64,000 nt of DNA from Celeribacter baekdonensis (GTDB lineage: Bacteria; Pseudomonadota; Alphaproteobacteria; Rhodobacterales; Rhodobacteraceae), in NCBI RefSeq assembly GCF_003047105.1, contig NZ_CP028476.1:1-64000 (forward strand), read 5' to 3'. Positions 1 through 8,340 of the stretch are shown piece after piece. The first letter of the stretch is position 1; each line of letters begins with the position of its first letter. Under the pieces are notes generated by a model. It searched no databases and was not told where the DNA came from. It worked only from the letters and a program-made list of their open reading frames with translations. Both the position numbers and the translations under genes were made by a program.

Positions 1-1737
1 CGTATTATGCGGTGGCGGGGCTTTGGATGGTTGCGGCGGGATGGTTTTGGATATGGTGGCTCACGCCGTCCCATGTCCTCGGTCTGGGGCGATATTGGAT
101 CGTGACCGGAGCCATGCTCTGGATTTGGGGGATGCAGCTGTACTTTGTTGTCGTCTTCCTGAAATCCCGCCGCTCTGATGCCCCCGATCCCGTGCCGGGA
201 CAGTGGACGTGGCGATGGTCACGACAAAAACCCCCTCGGAACCCTTTTCTGTTGTGCGCAAAACACTCGAAGCGATGCTCGCGCAAGAGTATCCGCATGA
301 CACATGGCTGGCCGATGAAGCCCCCGATGCGCAGACCCGCGCCTGGTGCGACGCCCATGGCGTGAGGATTTCGACCCGTCAGGGCATTGCGGACTATCAT
401 CGGGCCGAATGGCCACGCCGGACGCGGTGCAAAGAGGGAAATCTGGCCTTTTTCTACGACACATGGGGCTATGACACCTACGATATCGTTTGTCAGCTGG
501 ACTCAGATCATGTGCCGCAACCGGGGTATTTGCGGGAAATGTTGCGACCCTTTGCCGATCCAGAGGTCGGCTATGTCCCGCCCCGTCGATCTGTTCCGCC
601 AATGCAAAGGAAAGTTGGGCGGCCCGCACGCGGCTTTATTCCGAGGCCGCGTTTCACGGCGTGTTCCAAGCCGGTTACACGGCGGTGTTTACCCCGATGT
701 GCATCGGCTCGCATTATGCCGTGCGCACCATCGCCCTGATGGAGGCGGGCGGGCTTGGCCCGGAACTGGCCGAGGATCATTCCACCACCATGTTGATGGC
801 TGTGGCGGGATGGCGCGGGGTGCATGCCATGGACGCGATTGCATTGGCGACGGTCCGGCGACCCTGCCCGATCTGGTGACACAGGAATTCCAATGGTCGC
901 GCTCGCTGATGACGCTTTTGCTGCGCCATACGCCGTCGCATCTGCGGCAACTGCCGCTGCGTCTCAAATTTCTCTTTCTGCTGTGCCAAAGCTGGTACGC
1001 GTTTTTCACCTCTCCATGGCGATGATGTATGTCTTGCCCATTCTCGCGTGAGCTTTGACATCCGCTTTGCCGATGTCACTTATGCCGGATTTCTGGGCAT
1101 TTCCTGCCCTCCGTCGCGGTCATGGTGCTCTTTGCCTATATGATGAAACGCGACCGGTTCTTCCGGCCATTGAATGCCAAAGTCCTGTCCTGGGAAAAGG
1201 CTTTTTTCGTTCTGTTGCAATGGCCATGGGTGCTCTGGGGCTGTGCGATGTCGGTCTATGACCGGCTCAGTGGAAATTCGTTGATTTCCGCATCACCCCG
1301 AAAGGCGAGGCCGCAAGCGCCACCCTGCCGGTGCGGATCATGGCCGTTTACGCCGCCCTCGCGCTCGGGCTTTGGTGCCGGTCTTGCTGGTGTCCGAGCT
1401 CAGGGAAGCCCGTGGGTTTTACCTTTTGTCGATCGTGAACGTGGTGCTCTATCTCGCGCTTTTGGCCACCATTTTCATCCGTCATCTGTTGGAAAACCGC
1501 CGTCCGGGTTTGATCCGTGAATTGGGGCTCCGCCTGCCGGGCTATGTCTCGGCGATGACCTGTATGGTCGCGCTGACCGTCTGGGGCGTGTCTTTGCGCG
1601 GGGTGGAAAGTTTTCAGGCGCTCGCTGTCGGCTTTGAACCCGCGGGCCTCACGAAAGTTGAATACGTTGTGTCCGGCGCCGGCATGGGGCGGCCCGGCGA
1701 CATCCGGGTGCATTTCGGGATTATTGGGCGCAACTGA
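1..1737 (+). pseudogene. 5'-truncated, frameshifted copy of the GT2 glycosyltransferase gene (assembly artefact)
   Basis: This is the same gene as 49,074-50,900, entered 82 bases after its start codon. Comparison with the intact copy shows eight single-base losses, near 205, 577, 843, 1010, 1047, 1096, 1273 and 1369, most of them in short homopolymers or base pairs. They break the reading frame into several pieces. Because the intact version exists and the errors lie only at the sequence end, this is a consensus problem and not a biological pseudogene. Confidence 0.9.
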
Positions 1738-1765
1738 GTGCCGCATTTTAAAGGGAGGACAAAAC

Positions 1766-2653
1766 ATGAAACAGATCGGGAAAGGATTTTTTGCCGCGCT
1801 GTCGGTCGCTCTCGTGATCGCCGGGCCCGAGGCCCGCGCCGCGCCACCCGGAGAGTTGCCCTTTGGCGTCTATGACCCGGACGGGGATTTTAGCGCCGAC
1901 GGGCAGGTCGTGATCGAACATCTCTTTTTGCCATGGGAAGACGTTTATCTGCCCTCGCTCAACGATGCGGATGCCTATGCGTTAAAACGGGGCCGGGCGC
2001 TTTTGGTCACGCTGGAGCCCTGGACATGGTCCCGCAGCGAACGCAACACCGCGCAATATCTGCGCCGTGGCATCGAAGACGGGCGGTATGATGCGAATAT
2101 GAAAGCGGTCTGTGACGTGCTGGGCACGCTCAAAAGCCCGGTGACCCTACGCTTTGCCCATGAGATGGATGACAGCTCGGGGCAATTCATTTGGGCCGGG
2201 TGGAACCCGGACACCTATATCGCCGCCTATCGGCACATGATTGACCTGTGTCGCAAAAGTGCCCCCGCGATCACCGTCATGTGGTCACCCTTGGGTGATG
2301 AAGACATGGCAAAATACTACCCCGGTGACGACTACGCCGACCTGATCGGGTTGACGGTTTTTGGACTTCAAGCCTGGGATCAGGCCAAATATGGCCGGGA
2401 TCGCAGCTTTGATGATGTCTTCATGCCCCGCTACGAACGTGCCGCCGCCTTTGGCAAACCCGTGGTGGTCGCGGAGCTCGGATATGTCGGCAAAGCGGAC
2501 TATGTCAGCACCTGGGAAAACGCGGTGCGTCAGGAAAAAACCGACTATCCGAGCCTTGTCGGCATTCTCTATTTCAACCAACCCGAGGTCTATCCTTGGC
2601 CAGAAGGATTCGGCGCCCCGGATTGGCGGGTTAAGAACCAGATCCTGAAATAG
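1766..2653 (+). CDS. Secreted GH26-like glycoside hydrolase
   Basis: A 295-residue protein with a signal peptide (about residues 1-25, ending ARA). The body resembles GH26 beta-mannanase-type hydrolases. RFAHEM at 129-134 carries the likely acid/base E133, and VVAELGY carries the likely nucleophile E237; both are conserved patterns of clan GH-A retaining enzymes. ATG 1766 is preferred over the upstream in-frame ATG because GGGAGG lies 5-10 bases before it. It sits 28 bp after the GT2 synthase gene, so the two are probably co-transcribed. By analogy with synthase/hydrolase pairs it may trim or release the polymer the GT2 enzyme makes. The substrate is not known from sequence. Confidence 0.8.
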   Translation: MKQIGKGFFAALSVALVIAGPEARAAPPGELPFGVYDPDGDFSADGQVVIEHLFLPWEDVYLPSLNDADAYALKRGRALLVTLEPWTWSRSERNTAQYLRRGIEDGRYDANMKAVCDVLGTLKSPVTLRFAHEMDDSSGQFIWAGWNPDTYIAAYRHMIDLCRKSAPAITVMWSPLGDEDMAKYYPGDDYADLIGLTVFGLQAWDQAKYGRDRSFDDVFMPRYERAAAFGKPVVVAELGYVGKADYVSTWENAVRQEKTDYPSLVGILYFNQPEVYPWPEGFGAPDWRVKNQILK

Positions 2654-2728
2654 GGCGGGATCGTCCCGGCCCTGTCCCCGCAGCGGCGAAAATTCGCCAC
2701 CCCGGTTGATCCATTTCAAAACTATGAA

Positions 2729-2762
2729 AACGCGCAGGAAATATCCTGCGCGTTGTTTTTTA
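2729..2762 (+). terminator. Rho-independent terminator after the GH26-like gene
   Basis: An 11-bp perfect stem (2729-2739 with 2744-2754), a 4-base loop AATA, then a G and a run of seven T. It lies 76 bases after the hydrolase stop codon and ends the uxs-galE-GT2-GH26 transcript. Confidence 0.85.
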
Positions 2763-2797
2763 CGCGTTGACACAGCTTTGCCCTGTTCTTGCCACGC

Positions 2798-2817
2798 ACA
2801 GGTTTTCATTGACCTGT
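2798..2817. promoter_or_regulatory. 20-bp palindrome ACAGGT-N8-ACCTGT
   Basis: Perfect 6+6 inverted repeat with an 8-bp spacer, about 87 bases upstream of the small secreted protein gene at 2904. The half-sites are the same hexamers as in the lux-box-like element at 46,732, but in the opposite order. It may be an operator; the binding protein is unknown. Confidence 0.4.
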
Positions 2818-2903
2818 ATGCCAATCTTTAACACTTGTGGTGGCCAATAAGGTCTGACGACGGCTTTCGCGAGTGGTCCGAGGCATAAAAAGAGGCTGAG
2901 CAA

Positions 2904-3200
2904 ATGTCTGCGACTGTACATCTAAAACGCGCCGCGTCTGCGGCACTGATCTCTTGTGCGCTTGTCGCCGCGGCCCTCCCTGCGAGCGCCGAAAATCAAA
3001 CGGAGCCGCTGCGTCCGTTCACATCGCCCGCGAAAACCTACGCTGGCAAAGGTGCGACACAGTTTGATTGGCTGAAAAGCCCGAAGACCGCGACGGACAC
3101 CCGCGTCGTCCTCGCATCCGGCTCCCGTGCCCCTGGGTCTGGCAGCTGGATCTGTTCTCCGGCGGGGTTCGGCACGAAGTCCACATGCCGCATGCGTTAG
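2904..3200 (+). CDS. Small secreted protein of unknown function
   Basis: A 98-residue protein. Residues 1-29 form a signal peptide (basic start, hydrophobic core, ASA cleavage site before ENQ). The mature part of about 69 residues is hydrophilic, rich in Lys, Thr, Ser and Pro, and has two cysteines near the C-terminus (SWIC and STCRMR) that could form a disulfide. AGAGGC lies before the ATG. I do not recognise the family. It is monocistronic, between the GH26 terminator and the convergent histidine-kinase gene, so a role linked to the exopolysaccharide or to sensing by the kinase is only a guess. Confidence 0.6.
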   Translation: MSATVHLKRAASAALISCALVAAALPASAENQTEPLRPFTSPAKTYAGKGATQFDWLKSPKTATDTRVVLASGSRAPGSGSWICSPAGFGTKSTCRMR

Positions 3201-3256
3201 GTGATCGCGGCGTACCCCCACAGGGGGAATGCTCCGCCTCTCAAGGGGCCCAACCG

Positions 3257-5071
3257 TTATGTTGCAATGTGCTCAATGGAAACAGACGTGCCCGTTTGTC
3301 CCGTTTGAATGGACAGATGCGCCCCTATTTTTGACGCCCGCCGCCGCATCCCCGTCAGGCCATAATGGGGTCTGTCGGCACGTTGAGCGGCATCGACGTC
3401 AAACCCAAGACCATCATCGGCAACCGTAACCCGGCGGTGGTCGGCATAGACCCTAATCTTGCTGGCTTGCGCGTGTTTGATCACGTTGGTGATCGCCTCT
3501 TGCACGATCCGTGCGATATGCAAATTGTCGGACGGGGTTCCAGAGGACCACAGCGGCTCGTCTTGGATTTGCCACTCAAAGCTGACACCGTGTTTGGCCA
3601 AAAGCCCCTCAAGCCGGGTGCGCATCATCCCCAACAGCGTGGCCAGACTGTCTTGGCTTTCGATGCTGTCCATCATCAAGGCCAGATCGCGCAGCGCATC
3701 CTCCAAGGCGGTGCGCAGGGTCGGGTCCTCGATGGATTGGCTTTCCATATAGGCCAGCGTGTTGACCAATTGGCCCCCGACCCCATCATGCAATTCCAAC
3801 AAAATGCGGCTGCGCTCCTGGCTGATCGCTTGCTTCTTTCTCACCATTGCCAGCTCATTGAAACTGGTTTCAAGCTGCGCCGATTTTTCGGCAATCGTGC
3901 TGTGCAATGTCGCGGTCAGTTGGGCATGTGCCGACAGGCTGCGGATCAATTGCGACAGGATGAGCCAAAGACAGACCAGCGCGGTCAAAAGCGGCATCAG
4001 ATGCAGCAAATTCATGCTACGGGCCTGCGAATGGGTCAGCACCAAAAACAGCCCGTCAAAGGCAAGTGCGAGGGCCAGAGACAGCGCCGGAAAAAAGATC
4101 AAAAAGTCGATCTTTGGCACGGAATGGCGGTGCTGCCACATGACCGCGACGGTGATGATCCCCGCCACAGCGGCGCATAAATTGACCGCAGAACACGCGG
4201 CATCGACGTAGCGCAGGGGCAAGAGAACAGCGATCAGAACACCGCCACAGATCACCCACGGCAGCACCCGCTCGCTGCGCAAAGGCGCGATGCCAAGGAA
4301 GCTGCGCACAAATTTGAGCATGAACAAAACATAGCTCGCGACAGAGAGGGAATGCAGGCTTTCAGAGATCCTATAGGTCCCCACGGTGGCATGGGTGGCA
4401 AGCAAGGCCAAAAACACACAGGCCGATAAACACGACAGAGCAATCCAAAGAAACATCCGCTCCTTGGTCTGCGCAAGCCAGACGACAAAATACCCCAAGG
4501 TGAGCAGGATCATCAGCCCCAAGGCCAACTGCGTCAGCCCCTGCGTGAGCATGAAGCGGTTGTCATAAGGCGCGCTCAGCACCTCTCGGTCGCCGAAATG
4601 AAAGGGCTGTAAATCAAGTTGTCCCGGCACAGGGCCTGACAGATCGAACATCACGGTATTTTCGCCCAGCTTCAAAAGGCTTGGCGACACCTCGACCAAC
4701 AAAGGCGCCATCCAAGGATGTCTTTGATGCGGCAGCGCGTGGACCAAGGCCCCGTTCACCGTGATCTGAAGGTGATGGTTATATTTGGGAATGAAAAACG
4801 CCTGCATCTGTGTCGGCACGTCCTGCAAGGAGACCGTGAACTGCAAAACCTGATGCTCGACCCCCGGCGTGTAGCGCGCCGGCGTGGAAAATGGCAAATC
4901 CAATGGCACAGGGGCGTCACAGTCAGGCGGCGCGCAAGAGGCGACACGATCAAAGAACATCGTGTGGTCTATCGGGCGAATATCCCCAATATCCACGACA
5001 GAGAGCAGGGTCAGCATGGCAAGGATCCATGCCACGACACCGCCATAAACCCGCGCGCCCGCTCCCATCAA
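3257..5071 (-). CDS. Membrane sensor histidine kinase, NarL-partner (HisKA_3) type
   Basis: A 604-residue protein. It has an N-terminal membrane segment (about 10-28), an extracytoplasmic domain (about 30-180), a multi-helix membrane bundle (about 185-380) resembling 7TMR-DISM sensors, a short coiled linker, and then the kinase core. The phospho-acceptor is H428 in LELHDGVGG, the N box is QEAITNVIKH with N529, and the G box is DDGLGFD from D552. ATG 5071 overlaps the stop of the upstream response-regulator gene (ATGA), so the pair forms an operon. The architecture suggests sensing of an external ligand, perhaps a carbohydrate. The cognate regulator is the 221-residue protein next door. Confidence 0.9.
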   Translation of the reverse strand: MMGAGARVYGGVVAWILAMLTLLSVVDIGDIRPIDHTMFFDRVASCAPPDCDAPVPLDLPFSTPARYTPGVEHQVLQFTVSLQDVPTQMQAFFIPKYNHHLQITVNGALVHALPHQRHPWMAPLLVEVSPSLLKLGENTVMFDLSGPVPGQLDLQPFHFGDREVLSAPYDNRFMLTQGLTQLALGLMILLTLGYFVVWLAQTKERMFLWIALSCLSACVFLALLATHATVGTYRISESLHSLSVASYVLFMLKFVRSFLGIAPLRSERVLPWVICGGVLIAVLLPLRYVDAACSAVNLCAAVAGIITVAVMWQHRHSVPKIDFLIFFPALSLALALAFDGLFLVLTHSQARSMNLLHLMPLLTALVCLWLILSQLIRSLSAHAQLTATLHSTIAEKSAQLETSFNELAMVRKKQAISQERSRILLELHDGVGGQLVNTLAYMESQSIEDPTLRTALEDALRDLALMMDSIESQDSLATLLGMMRTRLEGLLAKHGVSFEWQIQDEPLWSSGTPSDNLHIARIVQEAITNVIKHAQASKIRVYADHRRVTVADDGLGFDVDAAQRADRPHYGLTGMRRRASKIGAHLSIQTGQTGTSVSIEHIAT

Positions 5072-5733
5072 ATCATGCCGTTCTTGGCCGCTTGCACAAC
5101 GGCCTCAGTGTTGGAACTGACCTTGAGCTTGCGGTAAATCTGCGTGATGTGATTGCCGACCGTGCCGCCGGAAATGCCAAGTTGATCACCGATTTCGCGG
5201 CGTTTGTAGCCACGGGCGATGGCGCGGAGAATTTCCGTTTCCCGCGGCGTCAGCGTCTCCACCCTCCCCGTCGCCATGCCAGATGTCAGGCCCGATGTCA
5301 GGCCAGCATGATCACTCAAAAGGTTCAACACATGGCGCGCAATCGCCGGGCTGATCGGACTGCCGCCATCAATCAAGGTTTGGATATCATCACCCACTTG
5401 CCCAAGATCGCCGCCCTTCAAGATATAGCCCCGCGCCCCGGCTTGAATGGCCTCCACCACACGGGCCTCATCGCCAAAGACCGAAATGACCAGCGCATCG
5501 ACCTCCCACTCAGCGGCGGCAACCGCTTTGATCGCTTCAATCCCCGACCCGTCCGGCAGACCAAGATCCACGAGAACAACCCGCGGTTTGAGATCAAAGA
5601 GCCGCTGTAACCCGTGATCCAAGGTCCAACACACATCGCCGACGACCAAACTGGCATGCGCCGCCACTGCGGTCTTCAACCGTGTCGCGATGTCTGGCCT
5701 GTCTTCGATAATCAGAACGCTATAGGGCTTCAT
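5068..5733 (-). CDS. NarL/LuxR-family response regulator
   Basis: A 221-residue protein with a receiver domain (residues 1-125; acidic pocket ED near 10-11, phosphorylation site D56 in LVDLGLPDG, K in YILKGG) and a C-terminal LuxR-type helix-turn-helix (about 158-215, starting LTPRETEIL). The linker contains a short repeated TSGLTSGMATG stretch. It overlaps the kinase gene by 4 bases and is transcribed first. As the only recognisable dedicated transcription factor on the plasmid, it is the obvious candidate regulator of the exopolysaccharide genes; that is inference. Confidence 0.92.
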   Translation of the reverse strand: MKPYSVLIIEDRPDIATRLKTAVAAHASLVVGDVCWTLDHGLQRLFDLKPRVVLVDLGLPDGSGIEAIKAVAAAEWEVDALVISVFGDEARVVEAIQAGARGYILKGGDLGQVGDDIQTLIDGGSPISPAIARHVLNLLSDHAGLTSGLTSGMATGRVETLTPRETEILRAIARGYKRREIGDQLGISGGTVGNHITQIYRKLKVSSNTEAVVQAAKNGMI

Positions 5734-5835
5734 CTGCCGATCAATCCTTGGGTGTGGTCGGGTGAAACTATCATGTTGATTTCTCTTGGCTAGGTGGGAT
5801 CTAAGGGCATTGTCAGGTTGCCAGTTCTGGCATGT

Positions 5836-5873
5836 GGGGTCTGATGCCGGAGAGTGCAGAATCCTACTCTAAG
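5836..5873 (+). repeat. 38-bp Tn3-family terminal inverted repeat (solo)
   Basis: Begins GGGGTCTGA and ends TAAG at exactly 38 bp, the hallmark length and termini of Tn3-family ends. The interior of the former element lies to the right, where a transposase tail begins at about 5903. No matching second end was found after the relic. Confidence 0.6.
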
Positions 5874-5902
5874 CGCTGAGAACCCGTTTCCCGTATCCCC
5901 GA

Positions 5903-6268
5903 CAGCATGAACTAGCGGTCGCATTGCGCGAAATCGGCCGGATCGAACGGACGCTCTTTATCATCGATTGGCTGCTGGATGCCGATATGCAACGCCGTGC
6001 CCAAATCGGCCTGAATAAGGGCGAAGCGCATCATGCGCTGAAAAACGCCCTGCGCATTGGGCGCCAAGGTGAAATCCGTGATCGAACAGCTCAAGGCCAG
6101 CACTTCCGAATGGCCGGGCTGAATCTCCTCGCCGCCATCATCATTTACTGGAACACCAAACATCTCAGTCACGCTGTCGATGGCCGCCGCCGGAATGGAA
6201 TGGATTGCTCTCCCGACCTGCTGGCGCATACCCCACCTGCCTTTAGGCCGCAAACTCATGCGTTTCTG
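5903..6268 (+). pseudogene. 3' remnant of a Tn3-family transposase gene (tnpA)
   Basis: The translation from about 5903 matches the C-terminal part of Tn3-family transposases: ALREIGRIERTLFIIDWL, then LNKGEA, GEIRDR, GLNLLAAIIIYWNT and SPDLLAH. The catalytic N-terminal and central regions are absent. After SPDLLAH (about 6229) the frame breaks; a few residues (PLG) continue in the next frame and then similarity ends. Only about 110 codons of a roughly 1,000-codon gene remain, next to a solo 38-bp terminal repeat, so this is the scar of an internally deleted transposon. Confidence 0.8.
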
Positions 6269-6378
6269 CGATGGCACGGCATGGCACGGGCGTGGCATAA
6301 CATGGCACGAGAAAACTAACCCTCTGAAAATAAAGAAAAACAAAGACGGGTGCACGGAAGCCGCAACAACAACCCAAA

Positions 6379-6400
6379 AAGCCTTTATTTATAAAGGCTT
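6379..6400 (-). terminator. Hairpin, probable terminator of the DUF1403-scpB operon
   Basis: A 10-bp perfect stem (6379-6388 with 6391-6400) around a 2-base loop in an A/T-rich setting. Read on the minus strand it is followed by a short T stretch. It lies just past the last leftward open frame. Confidence 0.45.
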
Positions 6401-6404
6401 GAGG

Positions 6405-6647
6405 CTAACGGGCCGCTTGCTGCGTCAGGTGTGTAGACTTCCATCCGGCACGGATGGTCTCAGGAGGGTGAAACGAAGTGCCCTCCCGCTCGAAGACGTA
6501 AGCGTTAGCTTCCCTTTTCCCGGCTTCCATCGCTGGGAATCGCGTGCTCGGATTTGTAAAAATGCGACCGCGATCCTGCTGGTCATGACGCCCGCGCTCG
6601 CGTGCGCAAACGGGTGGACCGAACTGCGCCCATTGGCCCTCGAACAT
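6405..6647 (-). CDS. Possible third small gene of the DUF1403-scpB operon
   Basis: An 80-residue frame starting 12 bases after the scpB stop, same strand. Its ATG is preceded by AGGGGAGCGAAGG, and it is closed by a hairpin. The product is basic and polar with no signal or membrane segment. I do not recognise it. Position and the purine-rich leader argue for a gene, the lack of a known family argues against, so treat it as tentative. Confidence 0.35.
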   Translation of the reverse strand: MFEGQWAQFGPPVCARERGRHDQQDRGRIFTNPSTRFPAMEAGKREANAYVFEREGTSFHPPETIRAGWKSTHLTQQAAR

Positions 6648-6659
6648 CCTTCGCTCCCC

Positions 6660-7238
6660 TCATTCTTGCTTCACGCCCGCATCCTCCATCTGCTCCCGAT
6701 CGGGCAGGTCGTGTAGGCTCTCCAATCCGAAGGCAACGAGGAACTGTTCGGTGGTGACAAAGGTGTAGGGCGCGCCCCGTCTCGGGGATCGTGGCCCTGT
6801 CCCGATCAGCCCGCGCGCGTGCAGGCGCCCGATCAGGTCGCGGCTGATCTCCTTGCCGAAGATCTCCTTGAGCCCGTCGCGCGCAATCGGTTGATGATAG
6901 GCGATCGCCGCCAGAACCGCGACGTCGAACCGGTTGAGATCCATCAGTTGATCGCCAACGTCCGCTGCGGCGCGGATCGCGGGCGCGTAGGCGGTCCGCG
7001 TCCGGAACATCCAGCCTTCCGCCACTTTGGCAACCTCGAACGCCCGCCCGTCCAGATCGGCCGACACGTCCGCGATCAAAAGATCCACTGAGACCCCCTG
7101 CCCCACCACGCGGGTCAGGTCCTCGCGGGCGACCGGCGTGGCGGAGGCAAACAGCACCGCCTCGATCCGGCGCATCCATTCGCGCCAGCGCAATTCTGGC
7201 GGCAGGTCGGACAGGTCACGATCAAACTCTTCTGCCAT
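6660..7238 (-). CDS. scpB: ScpB-like chromosome-segregation/condensation protein
   Basis: A 192-residue protein resembling the SMC-ScpAB complex subunit ScpB: two winged-helix-like halves, with RRIEAVLFASATPV near residues 23-36 and LNRFDVAVLAAIAYHQPI near 110-130, the latter a typical ScpB core. Family members help SMC condense DNA, but no scpA or smc gene lies here, so it must work with host partners or otherwise. The ATG begins 1 base after the stop of the DUF1403 gene. DUF1403-scpB pairs recur on alphaproteobacterial plasmids (general knowledge), which suggests a replicon-maintenance or mobile-element role. Confidence 0.75.
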   Translation of the reverse strand: MAEEFDRDLSDLPPELRWREWMRRIEAVLFASATPVAREDLTRVVGQGVSVDLLIADVSADLDGRAFEVAKVAEGWMFRTRTAYAPAIRAAADVGDQLMDLNRFDVAVLAAIAYHQPIARDGLKEIFGKEISRDLIGRLHARGLIGTGPRSPRRGAPYTFVTTEQFLVAFGLESLHDLPDREQMEDAGVKQE

Positions 7239-7239
7239 C

Positions 7240-8133
7240 TTACACCCCGTAAAGCCGGAAGGTGTCGCGGCCGGTCAGTTCGCGCACGGCACCGAGGTCG
7301 ACCAGCCGGTCGCACAGCCTGCGCGCGGACCGGCCCGGCAAAGGCAAGGCCGAGGCCGCGACCGCATCGCGGTTCAGGAATATTTCGACCGCATCGTCTG
7401 CCCCTTTGGCGCGCAATTTTGGCGCAACGGCTTTGAGGCGCGCGGCCGTCCGGGTCAGCTCTAAGGACAGCCGCACCGTCTCAGAGGCCGATGCGGTCAC
7501 GGCACAATGACACGCCAGCCGCAACGCCTCGCCCTGCTTGCGCAGATCGGCGCGTTTCAGACCCAAAGCCAGCAGCGGCACCAGATGCTCCCAACCGAGC
7601 GCCTGCGCCAAAGCCGCATCGGCCAGGATCAGCGCCGCCCCCTCTGCCCTCGGGACATCCGTCATGATGGTTTCCAAAACGGCGGCGGCGCGCGCAACCG
7701 GGCCGCCCTGCCCCGCGCCGTGCCCATCGAGCCAGATCGCGATTGTGTCAGGGTCAAACTCTGGCAAGGCGCGGTGGAGCGACTTGAGTGTGGCGGGCCG
7801 TTCGACCGCGCAGCGCCAGCGGTGATAGGTCTCTCCCGCCGGTCCCGGCAGGTCGCCCGGGCGCAGGAAATGGAGTGCATCTCGCAACGCCCCGGCCCGT
7901 TCGGGCCGCCCTGCGAAGCCCATACAGGCTTCGGCCGCGCGCAGCGCGAGACGATCCCGCAACAAGGCTTGGGGCACTTCCTTGTGTCCCAATACCACAT
8001 GCAGGTGGTTCAGCGCCGCACCCGACAAAAACGCAACATCTTCAAAGGTTTCAGGACGCGCCGAGGTGACCCAGGCGGGCATCAGGGGTAGAGTGTCCAG
8101 ATCGTCGATAGGATCATGCCGGGCAAATGTCAT
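7240..8133 (-). CDS. DUF1403 family protein
   Basis: A 297-residue mainly alpha-helical, Ala/Arg/Leu-rich cytoplasmic protein that fits the uncharacterised DUF1403 family: an N-terminal PxWVTSARPETFEDVAF region, repeated helical segments and a Thr/Ala/Arg-rich C-terminus. It is the first gene of a two- or three-gene operon with scpB, 1 base apart. The upstream 150 bp hold a 31-bp imperfect palindrome (8209-8239) and then the end of the Tni transposon. No biochemical function is established. The neighbouring scpB hints at DNA organisation or partition. Confidence 0.75.
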   Translation of the reverse strand: MTFARHDPIDDLDTLPLMPAWVTSARPETFEDVAFLSGAALNHLHVVLGHKEVPQALLRDRLALRAAEACMGFAGRPERAGALRDALHFLRPGDLPGPAGETYHRWRCAVERPATLKSLHRALPEFDPDTIAIWLDGHGAGQGGPVARAAAVLETIMTDVPRAEGAALILADAALAQALGWEHLVPLLALGLKRADLRKQGEALRLACHCAVTASASETVRLSLELTRTAARLKAVAPKLRAKGADDAVEIFLNRDAVAASALPLPGRSARRLCDRLVDLGAVRELTGRDTFRLYGV

Positions 8134-8208
8134 GCTTTGAGCCTATATCAACGCGGCGCTTTTATCCAGAAATTTCACTCCAAACCGCCGCAGCTTGCGC
8201 GATCTATA

Positions 8209-8239
8209 TATGTCCAATAAGTTTGCATTATCAGACATA
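8209..8239. promoter_or_regulatory. 31-bp imperfect palindrome, possible recombinase core site or operator
   Basis: Arms of 12 bp (8209-8220 and 8228-8239, 10 of 12 positions paired) flank a 7-bp spacer. Size and layout resemble tyrosine-recombinase (Xer/dif-like) core sites as well as operators. It lies 76 bp upstream of the DUF1403 start codon. No recombinase gene is nearby. Confidence 0.4.
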
Positions 8240-8340
8240 GATGGAAATGGCCGGAAACGCTGTCGTGTCGTTTTAGTTTCATGTGTCGGATGGCCGGAAT
8301 TCATGAGATTCAAGCACTTCCCTGAAAAGCGAGTCGGGGT

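Noticed and set aside
3365..4180. 271-residue rightward frame opposite the histidine kinase
   Set aside because: Antisense to conserved kinase motifs; no family signal.
6180..6716. 178-residue rightward frame across the Tn3 relic and small operon gene
   Set aside because: It runs over unrelated segments (relic, hairpin, antisense of scpB end) and has no uniform composition.
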